Source of the DNA: Saccharum officinarum
Lineage: Eukaryota; Streptophyta; Magnoliopsida; Poales; Poaceae
Length of the DNA: 64,000 nucleotides
Assembly: GCA_020631735.1 (NCBI GenBank)
Contig: CM036168.1
Span: 103,498,036-103,562,035 of the forward strand
Direction of reading: 5' to 3'
Part shown: positions 13,001 to 26,629 of the stretch, piece by piece
Layout: each line of letters starts with the position of its first letter
Position numbering within the stretch: the stretch's first letter is position 1
Notes under the pieces: model-generated
Database searches by the model: none
What the model saw: the letters and a program-made list of their open reading frames with translations, nothing else
Told to the model about the DNA's origin: nothing
Program-made: the position numbers and the translations under genes

Positions 13001-15343
13001 TGTTTAATATTTTTCCTAGCAAGTACAAGTCATCACAAAATTAACAAAACAAGAATCACTATTTTTGGAGTTCTAAAACTCCAGATCTTGCTCTGGTTAG
13101 GTTTAAAAGCATTTCTAGATCTCTTTTTCACTTAAGTAAACACATTAGAAAACATCTATAAACATGTAACTTTTTATGACTCCACTGCATAGATCTTTTC
13201 TCAAGGTTTCTAAAAAGTCCACTCTTGCTATTTTTGGATTTACCTAGCAAGGGATATGCATTTTAGAAGATTTACATGAAATGGAAATTCAAAATCAGGA
13301 TTAAAACCACCCTAACTTCATTTGCTACGCCCACCCGGTTTCGCCCCAGTCGAGTCCCAGTGGCGCTGACGTGTGGGACCTACTGCTCAGCCGGGCCCGC
13401 CTGTCAACCACACGCAGAGGGACAGAGAGAGGGGAAGACCGTCCCCTTCCTCTGGACGCCGGGAACAGAGGAGGTTGGCCGGCCTGCGGCTCCGGCCGGC
13501 ACGGGCGGCGCCGGCGGTGAGCGGCGGGGCCGTGGCGATGCCCTGGTCTGCGCGCATCCAAGGGAGGTAGCAGCTCCCCGGAGACCCCTCATGGCGCCTG
13601 GCCACGAGCGCCGGCGGCAAGGAACGATGGCGGCAGGCGGTGGCGGTGCTCCGGTGTCGAGCGACTGGATGCGAGGCGCGCGGGAGGTGCAACGTGAGGT
13701 GAGGGAGGTGGTGCGGTGGTTCATTCGAGCGGAGGGAGGCCGGAGGCCAAGAATGGCGGTGGCGGCTCGGAGCTCGGCCATGGCGGCATGGCGGCGGCGC
13801 TCTGCGCTGCGCGTGCTGCGGGCAAAGGGAGGCGAGCACGAGTGCGTGGAGAGGGTGGTGGAGTCACTGGTGCACATGGCAGAGACCGCAATGGCTAGGA
13901 GCGTTGGGCGCGACAGCGGCGGCCGGAGCTCTGCCGGCCGGCCATGGCGCGGCCGCGCTCTGCGCGAACAGAGAGGGAGAAGGGAGTGAAGAAGGGGAAG
14001 GAAGGGGCGTGCTGGTGCCCCTCCTCATCAGCGGCCGGGCGCAGGGCGCGTGGCCGAAGGTGGGATGCGCGGCAGCGGTGGAGGCGCATGGCGGCCACGT
14101 TCCGGACGCGCGGCGCTCCCTGAGGCATTCCACCGAACACGTGGCGTGCGTGAAACCGCCTGACTTGGAGACCATTTCTGGGCCTGCTCGGGTCCGAATT
14201 TGGATATGGGCCAATTATGAAAGTTGTTCATTTCATGATGCCCTACAACTCTTGTTTAAGGACCTTAGTCATTAGAGCAATGTATTAGCAGCTAATTAAT
14301 CTCAAAGTTGACAGCGTCAGTGAGTTGACAGTGATTAGCAACTACAAGAATTGATGGCCAAAATGAAATGCAACTTATGCCATCTTCTTGCATGGCCTTT
14401 CCCTTCAAGTGAGCTTCAACTTTTACATTTGGACCTACCCATGTTACTTAACAATTTTTGGAGAACGTGACATGCCAATGTCGATGACACTGAAATCAGG
14501 GCTTTAATTTTCTAAGTGCTGAATTCAGCTCTATCTCTGACTTGTGGGCCCTTTTTGAGCATGTTCCACCCATTTTCATGACTTGACTCTTAAACAAAGT
14601 TTGTTCCTTATAAAATTCTCCACAACTTTGTCAAAGGGTGCACAGTCATGCAAAGCTTCTAGGTCAGACTTTTGAAATGGTCAAACGAAAGGGTTCATAC
14701 ATGGTCAACCATCATTTAGAAGCACCTTTAGGCAAAATGATCAACATGAACATTGTTCCATTAAGTGTCCTAAGTGTAGTTAAGGTGTCGTAGAGGCCAA
14801 ACATACCCACCATGCATAGGTTGCACAAAAGTGCAGGCCTTACATGCCTTGAAACATAGAACTCAAGTGAAATGCTATAGTCATTTCATGTGGTTGTTTC
14901 AAGATACAAGCTACACATAGTTCACTAGGTTGTTCCACATGTGTCCAAGATGTGTTGCACCTGTTGCATTTGTATGTTGCATAATTACTAGTTTACATGG
15001 AATGTAAAGCATGTTTTCCGGGTTTCAGAAGTATGTCTCAGTTCCAATCCAACAAGCATATAACTTATCATTTCATGTGACTTTTTGATTCCAAACACTC
15101 CTGAAACTTTTCCAGGGCTTAATATAGATAGTTATTGAGATGAGACATGTGAAGATACTTTGATAGCAACATCCAAGCATATATCTTTTAATTGAGCCTA
15201 TATGTAAGCGAGGGTTCAACATCCAAGTTTAGATTAGGGTTTATTTTCATAGGTTTGACTTTGGCATCGTCATCTACACTGAATCTATCGTGTTTGAGCT
15301 TAAACCCACTACTTAATTGGTGATAAACACCTGGGGTGTTACA
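10006..15343 (-). repeat. LTR copy 2 of the LARD-like element
   Basis: This copy is nearly identical to copies 1 and 3 but lacks its first T because of the gap. Its first 2 kb or so has many single-base deletions relative to both other copies, for example near 10378, 10550, 10735, 10864 and 11151. They fall mainly in short homopolymers and look like sequencing errors at a contig end. Its right end is followed by the polypurine tract, so with copy 3 it forms a complete LTR-interior-LTR element. Confidence 0.9.
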
Positions 15344-18300
15344 GCCTCCCCCCTTAAAAGAATCGCGTCCCGAGATTCGGAATGGAAGATCTCTTAAGGA
15401 AGAGAGACACGTTATCAAGTTCCCAACATTTGCTATAGCGTTCAGCTATAAAGCTTCAACATCGGTGAACAGTTCGGTCAAAGGCACTTTCTGATACGTA
15501 CTCTTCATGGTAAAATTTGTCTGAAGAATTTCCTTCATTGACTTCCATGAAGCATTGTTACTTTGGGAGGAATCCAAGACAACGCAGTACTTCGTTATCA
15601 TTATACAGAGATCAATTGGTCCATAAGCTAACCATACACAAGTATCTCTTCTTCTCTAGTGAACATAGTATGGGCCGTATGAACTCCACACTAGACCAGA
15701 ATTATCAGAAGTATACTCGTTGAAATGACTCTATGTTCACAAAGTTTGAAAAGCAGTCCTCTACCATAATGGCTTGAGTACAACCTTTCAAAGTGCTGAG
15801 ATCATAGACGACAAACATACTCTGAGGCTAGAGGATACTGACTAACCAATAGACAAAAGTGCTGAGATCATAGACGACAAACATACTCTGAGGCTAGAGG
15901 ATACTGACTAACCAATAGACAGGGTCTATGTTGGTCATAGATGTTCAATCCTTCTGATATCAACTAATGAAAAACTACTTAAGGTTTCATGTGTGCAGTT
16001 CTCTTTCTCTGATGACAACACTGTATTATCTGGGTCTATCGAGGGGTTAGTGAATGTGATAGCTGACTCTGTCGGCTTTCTATTTCTGCCAACAGTTATC
16101 TAATAAGATTCCTTTATCCAAAGACAACAGTTATCTGGGTTGAATCAGATGCAACCTCTTAGGTAAAGGCATGTATAAGGTACCAAAGTATGTCATCATT
16201 GGAAAATAATTCCCAAAGAAAGATGTAACGAGGCCTTAAAGACAACAAAAGTTGTAATTATTCACTTAACCGCGGGGAGTAGTCTACCACCAAGCGATTG
16301 AGTAAAAATTTTCCTTAGTGACTTAGTTATACTGTAAGTTGAGTTGACTTGCAGCATAACAACTTTGTCAGGCCAACTTTTACCTTAGACTTTCTCCTTT
16401 TGGATCAAATAGTAACTCTAAGATGGAAAATCTGTTGTTTGACACTTTTCAAATTGCTTTTGATTTACAATGGTATAAATTGATTGGTAGAAACCAAGGC
16501 TGCTCGTACATTTGGGATACGAGAAAGCAAAAACAAGTGAAAGAGTGTAAACAAGTATCTGTGGGACCTCAAAAGGGCCATCCAACAGCAGATCTCGACC
16601 ATTAATTTACATATCAATCCGAGGATGCACACGCTTTGAACTTGCGGGTTACTTTTGCAGGGCAAAACACATATTCTGCCTGGAGAACATTCCTACAAGG
16701 ATAAGGAGCCGCTTCTGAATATTCCTTGACACTTCGTCCAATAAAGTTATGGACAAACCATTTGTGGCACCTATGGGCACAAGGATGCTAATTGAAACTA
16801 GGTCATGCTTTATCTAATTCTTCGCTTTAGCTGATAGAACACCTTGCACTATCTGTGTGATTGTCCAAGATGGAATTGACTTGGTCGTAATGACTCTGGA
16901 CGACAGAGTATCACTCCCGTTATCGGCTAGTTGATTAACTTCTTGTTGGTTATTGCTCTGTAAGACCTAGCCTTCGTAGCTACCAATGAGTCGTTACCTA
17001 ACTGGAGATTAACCTCCATATTGGTAACTAATTAGTTGTCTTTCAACACTAAAAAGTTCCAAATCTTCATTCTGGATCATAATAATTATGGTTGATACAA
17101 GGCAGATGGTTGCCATCAAAGTCAGCAGATAAGAAGTCACACCAGAGATGGTTGATTTCGACAGTATGGCCATTATGCATACAACGGTTAAAACTTGCAT
17201 ATTTTAACGATTGAGTCTTATCCAACGGATGACTTGTCCACTTAAGTGTTGTGTGTCCTTTTTATCCAACAGGAATGAGATACGTTGCTCACTCGATGAC
17301 GCTCGTCAATACTAGGACAACTAAGTAGAGTCACTTGTCTACCACCTATTGCAGTCTGTTAATGTTTATGTCGGTGACCGGTTCTTCAAAGGTTATCCTC
17401 TTAGCAAAGTTCAGAAGGAAGCTGTCCTACTTTTGGTTCGGTATAAGGGCCTTTTGATAAGATATGGGAAAACAACCAAGGAAGAAGGTCACGTGAAAAT
17501 TACATCAGTGTTGTTCTGCAATGGATTATGATTAGACACCATGATACCAGCGCGTGCCGAGCAGCACAACCTTATGTGTGCACCCACAGGAGGCTCTCGG
17601 TTTCGTCGCGGCACCATTAGTTGCTACTCATAACATCATTACCGAACATGCACCCAATGAGGAATTTCAAATGGCACAGATTGAGTTGATAAGGTAGATG
17701 AACGAATTTGCAAGCACACGATTTAGAGGCCATAGCAGAGAGACGTGTCACACTAGTTAACCTTTGGGAGAGGTAACCAGAATGTCCAATATGAATTTGG
17801 GTACTGTCTTCACAATTGGCAACGTACGAACCATGGTCAAAGGCTAGCATTGATGAGAGTTAACTTGGTTGGTCAGACGACAAGGGTCTTCACGCAGAAA
17901 GGGTTGCAAAACACCCATGACTCATGCACACAAATAGGAGAACTAAACTTTGGGCTTTTCGTCAAGCATAGACATGGATACAAACATTCAAGGCAAGCAA
18001 CCACGGCTACAGGATCAGAATCCTAAGAGAGAGAACCTAATGGAAGACAACAACCATACAATTACGTATGTGAATGTTGTTCTAGGATAAAGCTATGTGA
18101 CCCTCGTATGCTCACCGAGGACAAACGAGGTGACAACTAGGGCACTACCTAGATAACAAACATACATACAACACCAGTCAAGCAGACATCTGAGAAAAAT
18201 TCAAACAATTGAGCTTAAGCAACCAATCCAAAGCACAAGGCTCACCTAAAATAAGCATTCATCATAAGCACGAACTAACTACAAGTTTAGCTCAAAACAA

Positions 18301-20232
18301 ACACTAGCTAAGGTGACTAACTTAACATGTGCATAGAATCTGGACAGCAGCACAGTGGTTACTTGTTTCAACCATAACTGAGGTTGTATACATCCCACAA
18401 AGGTGATCCTAGACTTTCTAGAAAGCTCAGGAATATGACTACACTTTAGTTATTCATACCAAAGACTAATTCATAGCCTAACACGGTCAAACATGCTGAT
18501 GTTTCAGATCTGTACCAATATGGATAGAAACTGACAAGAACTTTGAAAATACATAACTGGAGTTCTAGGGACACAACAAGGCTGAGCCTTAACTTTATGT
18601 AAAGCTTATTAAGTTTTCTATAACTTTATTATTATCATATTAAGAAGATTATACAGCTAACAAGGCCAAATAAGACAAAGAAGACATCTCTGCCCAGATT
18701 TGGACAGATTCTGTCATTCCACTTTGCAAGCTCATAACTAGAGATTTAGACCACCCCAATTAGTGATATAGGACACTTTGGAAAGCATAGAAAAAGTACT
18801 ACACTTCTTCTATTATTTCCAAGACATGATTCCATATGCACACATGTCAAACAAAGCAAACATTCAGATCTATTCAGAGCATAAGTAAAACCTGACAGTA
18901 AACTTCTAAAATTCATAACTCTCAAAGCATAAGACCTAGGGTCATAAAATTTTAGGACAAGCTAGAGAAGTAAGTTTGCTACAACTTTGATATTCTCTAT
19001 AACCACAGAAAACACATTTATGACCACGAAAGCATCAATACATTAGAAACCGTTCTAGCAGCCAACGTTCAATAAGCAAAACAAAGCTTGCCTTTATTCT
19101 ACTTAACAAGAGAGCACACAAACATGTTATTCTAGTAGCTCTAAATTTTGTTACCTTAGACCAACATGAATTTAATTCATTCATGAGAATCCATAATTAT
19201 TTAAGTGAGGTCTAAAGCATTAGCAAACGCTTGGGTGAATAACATATCCACCACTTGGCTAAGCTAGAGGATATCTCTAAGTTCAAGCATGTAGCCACAC
19301 TTATTTCTAGTAAGGCTAAGCACACATTTTTCTCAAGCAACATGGAACAAGGCATTTTTGTTTTACTTCACTCAAGAAAGATAGTGTAACACATTGATCA
19401 CAAGTTACACACTATAGAACAAGGGTGAGAGGAGCATGGCTATGCATAAGGCAACAATCATGAAGATGCATGCTTCGTCCTATTCGTCCTCACAAGATTG
19501 CCAACCTAAGGTGGCGATCACGTTCTATGTCGGTGGCATAACACGCACTCTCTCGATATATAGCTAGTCGGCAACTACATTCGACTTACGCGTTCGTGGT
19601 TAGTGTACCTGCAGAAAAGTTTCATTGCAGCCCAACATTTCCCCAAATATTGCACACAATGAAATAGGAAGGTAAAATTCTAAGCACTCCCATATACATA
19701 TACCCCTGTATACGTACATGTAGCACCAAAACTACCCGAATTATTCGATCACCCACAATTAAGTATCTTCATATATACATGTGTGTAACATGTAGATAAT
19801 CCAGTAACCAAAACTAGCTCTCCCCTAGACCGCAGTTTGTACGGTCATGCTCTCACAACTCACACTTACCTGAGCGTAGGTGCGACGTTGCATAAAAGTA
19901 AACTAGCAACATATATGACTATTTCATATATGAAGGCTACCTCTAATCTGACACACCGGGTAGCATAGTGTGGGAGAGTCATCACACATACATACCTTGG
20001 CCTGGGCGTAGATGCAAAATTAAAAACCTCCAAGTTAGTACTTATATAAGCCACCTAATAATCCTTATATGGGTATAAGAAAATTGACCACTGGCATACT
20101 TAGGTTTAAAATTTAGATTTTCACAAACCTATATATAGCTATACGTTGGTAAAAACTGATTTTATAAAACAAAACCTTTGTTTTAAATACACATACGATA
20201 AGTTTAATGTTGAATCTTGCTCCGATACCAGC
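15344..20232 (-). mobile_element. complete internal domain of the LARD-like element
   Basis: These 4.9 kb lie between two full LTRs. The minus-strand order is primer-binding site (about 20219-20230), non-coding body, and polypurine tract next to 15344. The longest open frames are under 80 codons and none carries gag, protease, integrase, RT or RNase H motifs. I therefore call the element non-autonomous. Which autonomous family supplies its proteins cannot be seen here. Confidence 0.85.
20217..20232 (-). other. primer-binding site for initiator tRNA-Met
   Basis: Read on the minus strand, the bases next to the LTR are GC followed by TGGTATCGGAGCAAG. The TGGTATC core is complementary to the 3' end of plant initiator Met tRNA, with one change from the usual TGGTATCAGAGC. 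It fixes the orientation of the element. Confidence 0.85.
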
Positions 20233-23200
20233 TGTAACGGAACCGTCCAAATTATAAGAGCACAAGTACAAAAACAATCACCGAAATGATCAAATTCTCG
20301 CACTTGAGCCCATATAACTCCGGTAGTCCAATGAAATCACGAGGGATTTCAAACCAACCAACATACAAGCCAAGATCGTAGTGATTCAACATAACAAGTC
20401 ACATGTTACATCCATTTCACAAGTAATTCAATATACATCGGAGTTCAACATAGTTATTAAAAATTAAGTTCAAAAGTAGCGGAAGCAAAGTAATTTAAAA
20501 CTAACATAAATCTTATTTTAAATACATGCCAGTACCATGGTCGACTTCCAACAAAAGCATTAGAGATAAGGTAGCTCAGAAGGATCATGCCCATGATCAC
20601 ACTCCGCCTCTATGGCAGGAGCCAACCAACTCTTGCAGTCGCCGTGATACATCACAACCTGCAACAAGTGGGGATAAAACCCTGAGTACAAGAAGGTACT
20701 CAGCTAGACTTACCCGTCAGAAACCAGAAATAAGGTGACACCAAGGATCATGCAAGGCTGATATGAAGTGGGGCTAGCTTGACAACATTTTGCATAAAAG
20801 CTTAATATAGATGATCAATCATTAATGCTTAAGCATCAAGTAAATTATCATTAACCTGTCATCTATATTAGCACCTGTACTAGAGCACTCACTTTATTAG
20901 GAGCAAACAATATTAACCATAGCAGGTATAAATTGAGGCAATCTTTCCATCGTGATCCAATTAACCATCCGTTCAATTTAATGGAATCTACGTTGCCGCT
21001 GCTCAAGTCAAGTGCTCACTAACCGGGAGCGACGGCGATTCGAATCGAATTCCTATCCAGCTGGAGGGGTATTTCTAACACTCACCGTGCAGACCTGTCT
21101 GCCAGGGTCGCACAGGCCACCGTTTCATATGATTCAGGAATCGCGGGTTCGAATGATGTCGCGACCCCAAGGGCGACACTCTGCCAGGTGATAGGGACTC
21201 TAACCCTCCCTTGGTCTCACGCCAATGTCCCCAAGCACATCCTTTCTCTCATCCAAGAAGTAACCTACCATTCGATTCCCGGCCTGAATCACATTACTCG
21301 GCTTCGCGGTCGGAACGACTTATCCGGCCAACTAAGTGTTAGACTGCGTTCAACATGACTCAAGGACGTACAGCGAATCGGTCCTTAAACGACTCAGACG
21401 GGGATAGATTCACACCCAAGACCTCCATGCCTTGTTGCTTCACTATCGTCATCCCGCCCGGTCTCATTTCATTTTATTAACACATGGTTCCATTCCACGA
21501 TAGCAAATATAGCCAACCGTGCCATATATGAATATCCCTATATCTCGCAGGTGACAGGAAATCACCTGACTTCTACCGCTTAAAGCAGGGCTAAGCATCT
21601 ACTCGATCCTAGTCTATGTAGGATTCAAGGATTCATATATCTGGACAAGGAACGATATAATGCAGCAAGGGTTTCCAACCAACTCCTACCACTTAATGCA
21701 ACAATACTTATAACATATATATAGATATAATTAATTGCTTTGAAGATAGGAGGCTTATAATGCTCCGGGGCTTGCCTGGGATCCGACTCAAGTTAGAGTA
21801 TGTCAGATGAGTTCGCTTGGCGAGCATCTTCCAATCTACATTTGTCCGGTCCTTCGATCTTCGGGATGGATCCACCAACTCCATCTTCGGGTTTGGCTCC
21901 ACCTTAGATCCTTCACGCGTTTCTACTAGCGTACCTAAATGAGGTGCAATAATGCATATGTATGAATGCATAGAAAGGTAATAAACAAAGAAATCAAACA
22001 AGCATACTAAAGTTCTCAAAAATACATAGAGCTAATTAACTTAATCCTCGTTAGGGCATAACATAGAAGATTGCGAGCACAACAATCAAGACACAAGTAT
22101 CATAAGATTACAGGGTACCAACCCAAGTAGCATCAAGGATATGAGTCACACTTTAATACACTAGCATGACAAAGTTAATCAAAGCACTAGACTAGAATTT
22201 GCCACTTTCTGGGCATCAGAACAGCAGCTAAGTAATTTAATCATAACTGGAGATCTACAACTCCAAATGACTTGCAAGAAGACATTATGAAAAGTTTATG
22301 AAATTATCTATATTTCATTTAATATCATCACAGCATGATTCCAAAGTTTAACATGTCGAATTTACACAAATACAGAAACTGGTCTAACAAGACAGAGAGC
22401 AAGCAATTCTGTACCCCAACTTTAAACAGCCACATGGCCAAATACCATCAAATCTTAACAGCAGATAGATATATAAATTATCTTCAACTTTTGTATAAAT
22501 AAGTTTCACAACAAAGCACATTACCAAGAAGAGCTTTGCTAAGTTTCCAGATCTGTCCAGAAACTTCATTTGCAAGAAATAATTATTAACTCATGTTGCA
22601 AACATATAATTGGACAAAACCAACTTTACCAACATTTCATACATGACTAATGAACACCAGAAAACATAATGTCAATTACTAAATAATTTCTTTTAATATA
22701 TTTTCTTAATTTATTTAGATAATTAGGTGGAATTATGACCACATCATAAAGATGCTCAATAGATTCCACCAAAATTAAAGTGGTCTACAAATGCTACCAA
22801 AAGTCTACTGTCCAAATTTCAAACCATTTGGAGATATATATCAACCCCTATGAAAAAGACAAATAGCTATAGCAATAAATCATGTGAGCAAGTTAAACTT
22901 AATACTCAATATTTTCTGTGAACACAAGGCCATATTATGAATCAATATGATAGAGAAACATCATACTAAGGTAATGGAACAACATTTTCTATTTTATCAT
23001 TTATATATTATTTATAAGCTATTTATTAAGCCATAAACAAGTTAACTCAATAACTTGAGCATACAGTAAGCAATGGCCATGAAATTTATACCACAGTACA
23101 TTCATAGCATGGAAAGACTACCATAAAAATTTCACATCATTTGGAGCATCACAACCCAAGATATAAAATAACAAGCAATATAATGAAATTTTCCTTATTT

Positions 23201-25586
23201 AACAAGGTCAAATCAAAACCCTAAGCAAACAGTGAACAAATAGTGTGTTTAATATTTTTCCTAGCAAGTACAAGTCATCACAAAATTAACAAAACAAGAA
23301 TCACTATTTTTGGAGTTCTAAAACTCCAGATCTTGCTCTGGTTAGGTTTAAAAGCATTTCTAGATCTCTTTTTCAACTTAAGTAAACACATTAGAAAACA
23401 TCTATAAACATGTAACTTTTTATGACTCCACTGCATAGATCTTTTCTCAAGGTTTCCAAAAAGTCCACTCTTGCTATTTTTGGATTTACCTAGCCAGGGA
23501 TATGCATTTTAGAAGATTTACATGAAATGGAAATTCAAAATCAGGATTAAAACCACCCTAACTTCATTTGCTACGCCCACCCGGTTTCGCCCCCAGTCGA
23601 GTCCCCAGTGGCGCTGACGTGTGGGACCTACTGCTCAGCCGGGCCCGCCTGTCAACCACACGCAGAGGGACAGAGAGAGGGGAAGACCGTCCCCTTCCTC
23701 TGGACGCCGGGAACAGAGGAGGTTGGCCGGCCCGCGGCTCCGGCCGGCACGGGCGGCGCCGGCGGTGAGCGGCGGGGCCGTGGCGATGCCCTGGTCTGCG
23801 CGCATCCAAGGGAGGTAGCAGCTCCCCCGGAGACCCCTCATGGCGCCCTGGCCACGAGCGCCGGCGGCAAGGAACGATGGCGGCAGGCGGTGGCGGTGCT
23901 CCGGTGTCGAGCGACTGGATGCGAGGCGCGCGGGAGGTGCAACGTGAGGTGAGGGAGGTGGTGCGGTGGTTCATTCGAGCGGAGGGAGGCCGGAGGCCAA
24001 GAATGGCGGTGGCGGCTCGGAGCTCGGCCATGGCGGCGGCGCTCTGCGCTGCGCGTGCTGTGGGCAAAGGGAGGCGAGCACAAGTGCGTGGAGAGGGTGG
24101 TGGAGTCACTGGTGCACATGGCAGAGACCGCAATGGCTAGGAGCGTTGGGCGCGACAGCGGCGGCCGGAGCTCTGCCGGCCCGGCCATGGCGCGGCCGCG
24201 CTCTGCGCGAACAGAGAGGGAGAAGGGAGTGAAGAAGGGGAAGGAAGGGGCGTGCTGGTGCCCCTCCTCATCAGCGGCCGGGCGCAGGGCGCGTGGCCGA
24301 AGGTGGGATGCGCGGCAGCGGTGGAGGCGCATGGCGACCACGTTCCGGACGCGCGGCGCTCCCTGAGGCATTCCACCGAACACGTGGCGTGCGTGAAACC
24401 GCCTGACTTGGAGACCATTTCTGGGCCTGCTCGGGTCCGAATTTGGATATGGGCCAATTATAAAAGTTGTTCATTTCATGATGCCCTACAACTCTTGTTT
24501 AAGGACCTTAGTCATTAGAGCAATGTATTAGCAGCTAATTAATCTCAAAGTTGACAGCGTCAGTGAGTTGACAGTGATTAGCAACTACAAGAATTGATGG
24601 CCAAAATGAAATGCAACTTATGCCATCTTCTTGCATGGCCTTTCCCTTCAAGTGAGCTTCAACTTTTACAGTTGGACCTACCCATGTTACTTAACAATTT
24701 TTGGAGAACGTGACATGCCAATGTCGATGACACTGAAATCAGGGCTTTAATTTTCTAAGTGCTGAATTCAGCTCTATCTCTGACTTGTGGGCCCTTTTTG
24801 AGCATGTTCCACCCATTTTCATGACTTGACTCTTAAACAAAGTTTGTTCCTTATAAAATTCTCCACAACTTTGTCAAAGGGTGCACAGTCATGCAAAGCT
24901 TCTAGGTCAGACTTTTGAAATGGTCAAACGAAAGGGTTCATACATGGTCAACCATCATTTAGAAGCACCTTTAGGCAAAATGATCAACATGAACATTGTT
25001 CCATTAAGTGTCCTAAGTGTAGTTAAGATGTCGTAGAGGCCAAACATATCCACCATGCATAGGTTGCACAAAAGTGCAGGCCTTACATGCCTTGAAACAT
25101 AGAACTCAAGTGAAATGCTATAGTCATTTCATGTGGTTGTTTCAAGATACAAGCTACACATAGTTCACTAGGTTGTTCCACATGTGTCCAAGATGTGTTG
25201 CACCTGTTGCATTTGTATGTTGCATAATTACTAGTTTACATGGAATGTAAAGCATGTTTTCCGGGTTTCAGAAGTATGTCTCAGTTCCAATCCAACAAGC
25301 ATATAACTTATCATTTCATGTGACTTTTTGATTCCAAACACTCCTGAAACTTTTTCAGGGCTTAATATAGATAGTTATTGAGATGAGACATGTGAAGATA
25401 CTTTGATAGCAACATCCAAGCATATATCTTTTAATTGAGCCTATATGTAAGCGAGGGTTCAACATCCAAGTTTAGATTAGGGTTTATTTCCATAGGTTTG
25501 ACTTTGGCATCGTCATCTACACTGAATCTATCGTGTTTGAGCTTAAACCCACTACTTAATTGGTGATAAACACCTGGGGTGTTACA
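20233..25586 (-). repeat. LTR copy 3 (5' LTR of the LARD-like element)
   Basis: This 5,354-bp LTR is adjacent to the primer-binding site on one side and to the GTATT target duplication on the other. It shares some variants with copy 1 (for example the CTGTCTG block near 21097) and others with copy 2 (in the 3' half). It also has its own small deletion in the GC-rich island near 24030. Confidence 0.9.
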
Positions 25587-25856
25587 GTATTCTTGATTAA
25601 GAGTTATATATCCAACTCTTTCACAATGTAGTTCTCGCATCCTTTAATATGTGTAATTAAATTGATGATGCACTAGATTTACACATCAAAACATCTTCAG
25701 CTTTGGTGACTGTTCTATGTTGGGGTGTGACCATATTTCATAATTTGACACAAGGAAGCGAGGAAATGGTTCACTGTCCTCTCGTGTTAGCTGATTATTC
25801 TGTTTTACCTATCAAAATGTTCTAAGTTATAACCATGGTTTGCTTGGTGATTGCAG

Positions 25857-26111
25857 GGTCCACTCTCAGTAGGCTTTCCTATAGAGAACCGTGGAAGTCC
25901 TGTCAGCATGAGTGCGCTGAGAACTCACCTGGAGCGGATGAAGCATTTAACATTTGTGAGGCGGATCTCGGACTTCCATTTGCTTCTTAAGCTTGCTACT
26001 TTCCTAGATGTAAAGGCAGACATGCCTACTATAGCTGCATGTGTAAAAACTCAGAGCAGGGTGCCCGAGGGGTACCAGTTTCTGATCGAGTCCTTTGCTA
26101 GTCAGGGATAA
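25857..26111 (+). CDS. last coding exon of an unrecognised gene
   Basis: A clear 3' splice site (TTGCAG at 25851-25856) opens a frame of 84 codons ending in TAA at 26109-26111. The peptide is balanced and globular-looking. It begins GPLSVGFPIENRGSP, continues with a charged helical part (SALRTHLERMKHLTFVRR) and ends EGYQFLIESFASQG. I cannot assign it to a family. The composition and splice site suggest a genuine conserved C terminus rather than chance. Upstream exons are not visible: the sequence immediately left is intron, and beyond that lies the 23-kb retrotransposon locus. If the remaining exons lie before position 1, the insertion sits in the intron preceding this exon. Confidence 0.65.
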   Translation, partial: GPLSVGFPIENRGSPVSMSALRTHLERMKHLTFVRRISDFHLLLKLATFLDVKADMPTIAACVKTQSRVPEGYQFLIESFASQG

Positions 26112-26629
26112 TCTTGCCTCTGAAAGCATGACACGACGATGCATAATTATTTACTTGTCACATCATGTGTAACTTATGGATGTCTCAGGTGTATAAGTAT
26201 TGTTCAATTCTTATGCAATTACCTTTGTAATAGCATGAGATCTGCCGTTTTGGGGACGATTCTTGAGTCTTGCGTTGCACTGCAAGTCTCTGGTTATGAG
26301 ATAGGGAACAAAGGCGGTACTGAATGACTGGCACCTGATCAAAACTGTCAGGATCTGGGCCTTGTTCTGAAAGTAACGCTTAGTTCAGGCACATAACTCT
26401 CTTTAAAAAAAAGTACAGGCACGTAACAGTCTCTGTTGCGGTCAATGTCTTGTTCTTTCTTAACTTTTGGTCAATATCTTTTATTCTTTCTCCTCTAAGT
26501 TGGATAATCTCTGTTGTGGTCAACATCTTGGTACTTATTCTTTCTTCTCCAACTTGGGTTTGTATGTGGTGTGTCCGTTGGAAGGCTTGGCCTGTTTGTA
26601 ACGCAGGATTTTCACATAACTCGTGCAGT

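Larger units (their letters stand above)
2377..25586 (-). mobile_element. LARD-like non-autonomous LTR retrotransposon locus (three LTR copies as assembled)
   Basis: The locus starts with TGTAACGG and ends with GGTGTTACA, flanked by a 5-bp target duplication GTATT at 2372-2376 and 25587-25591, so the outer edges mark a single insertion. Orientation is minus. A primer-binding site complementary to initiator Met tRNA (TGGTATCGGAGC) lies next to the right-hand LTR, and a polypurine tract (AAGGGGGAGG-like) lies next to the other LTRs. The LTRs are about 5.35 kb and the complete internal domain (15344-20232) is 4.9 kb. No frame resembles gag, protease, integrase, reverse transcriptase or RNase H. 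That matches the description of large retrotransposon derivatives (LARDs) in grasses: very long LTRs, a non-coding interior, and mobilisation by proteins from elsewhere. As assembled there is an extra LTR plus partial interior left of the N gap, so the true copy number of LTRs is uncertain. Confidence 0.85.
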
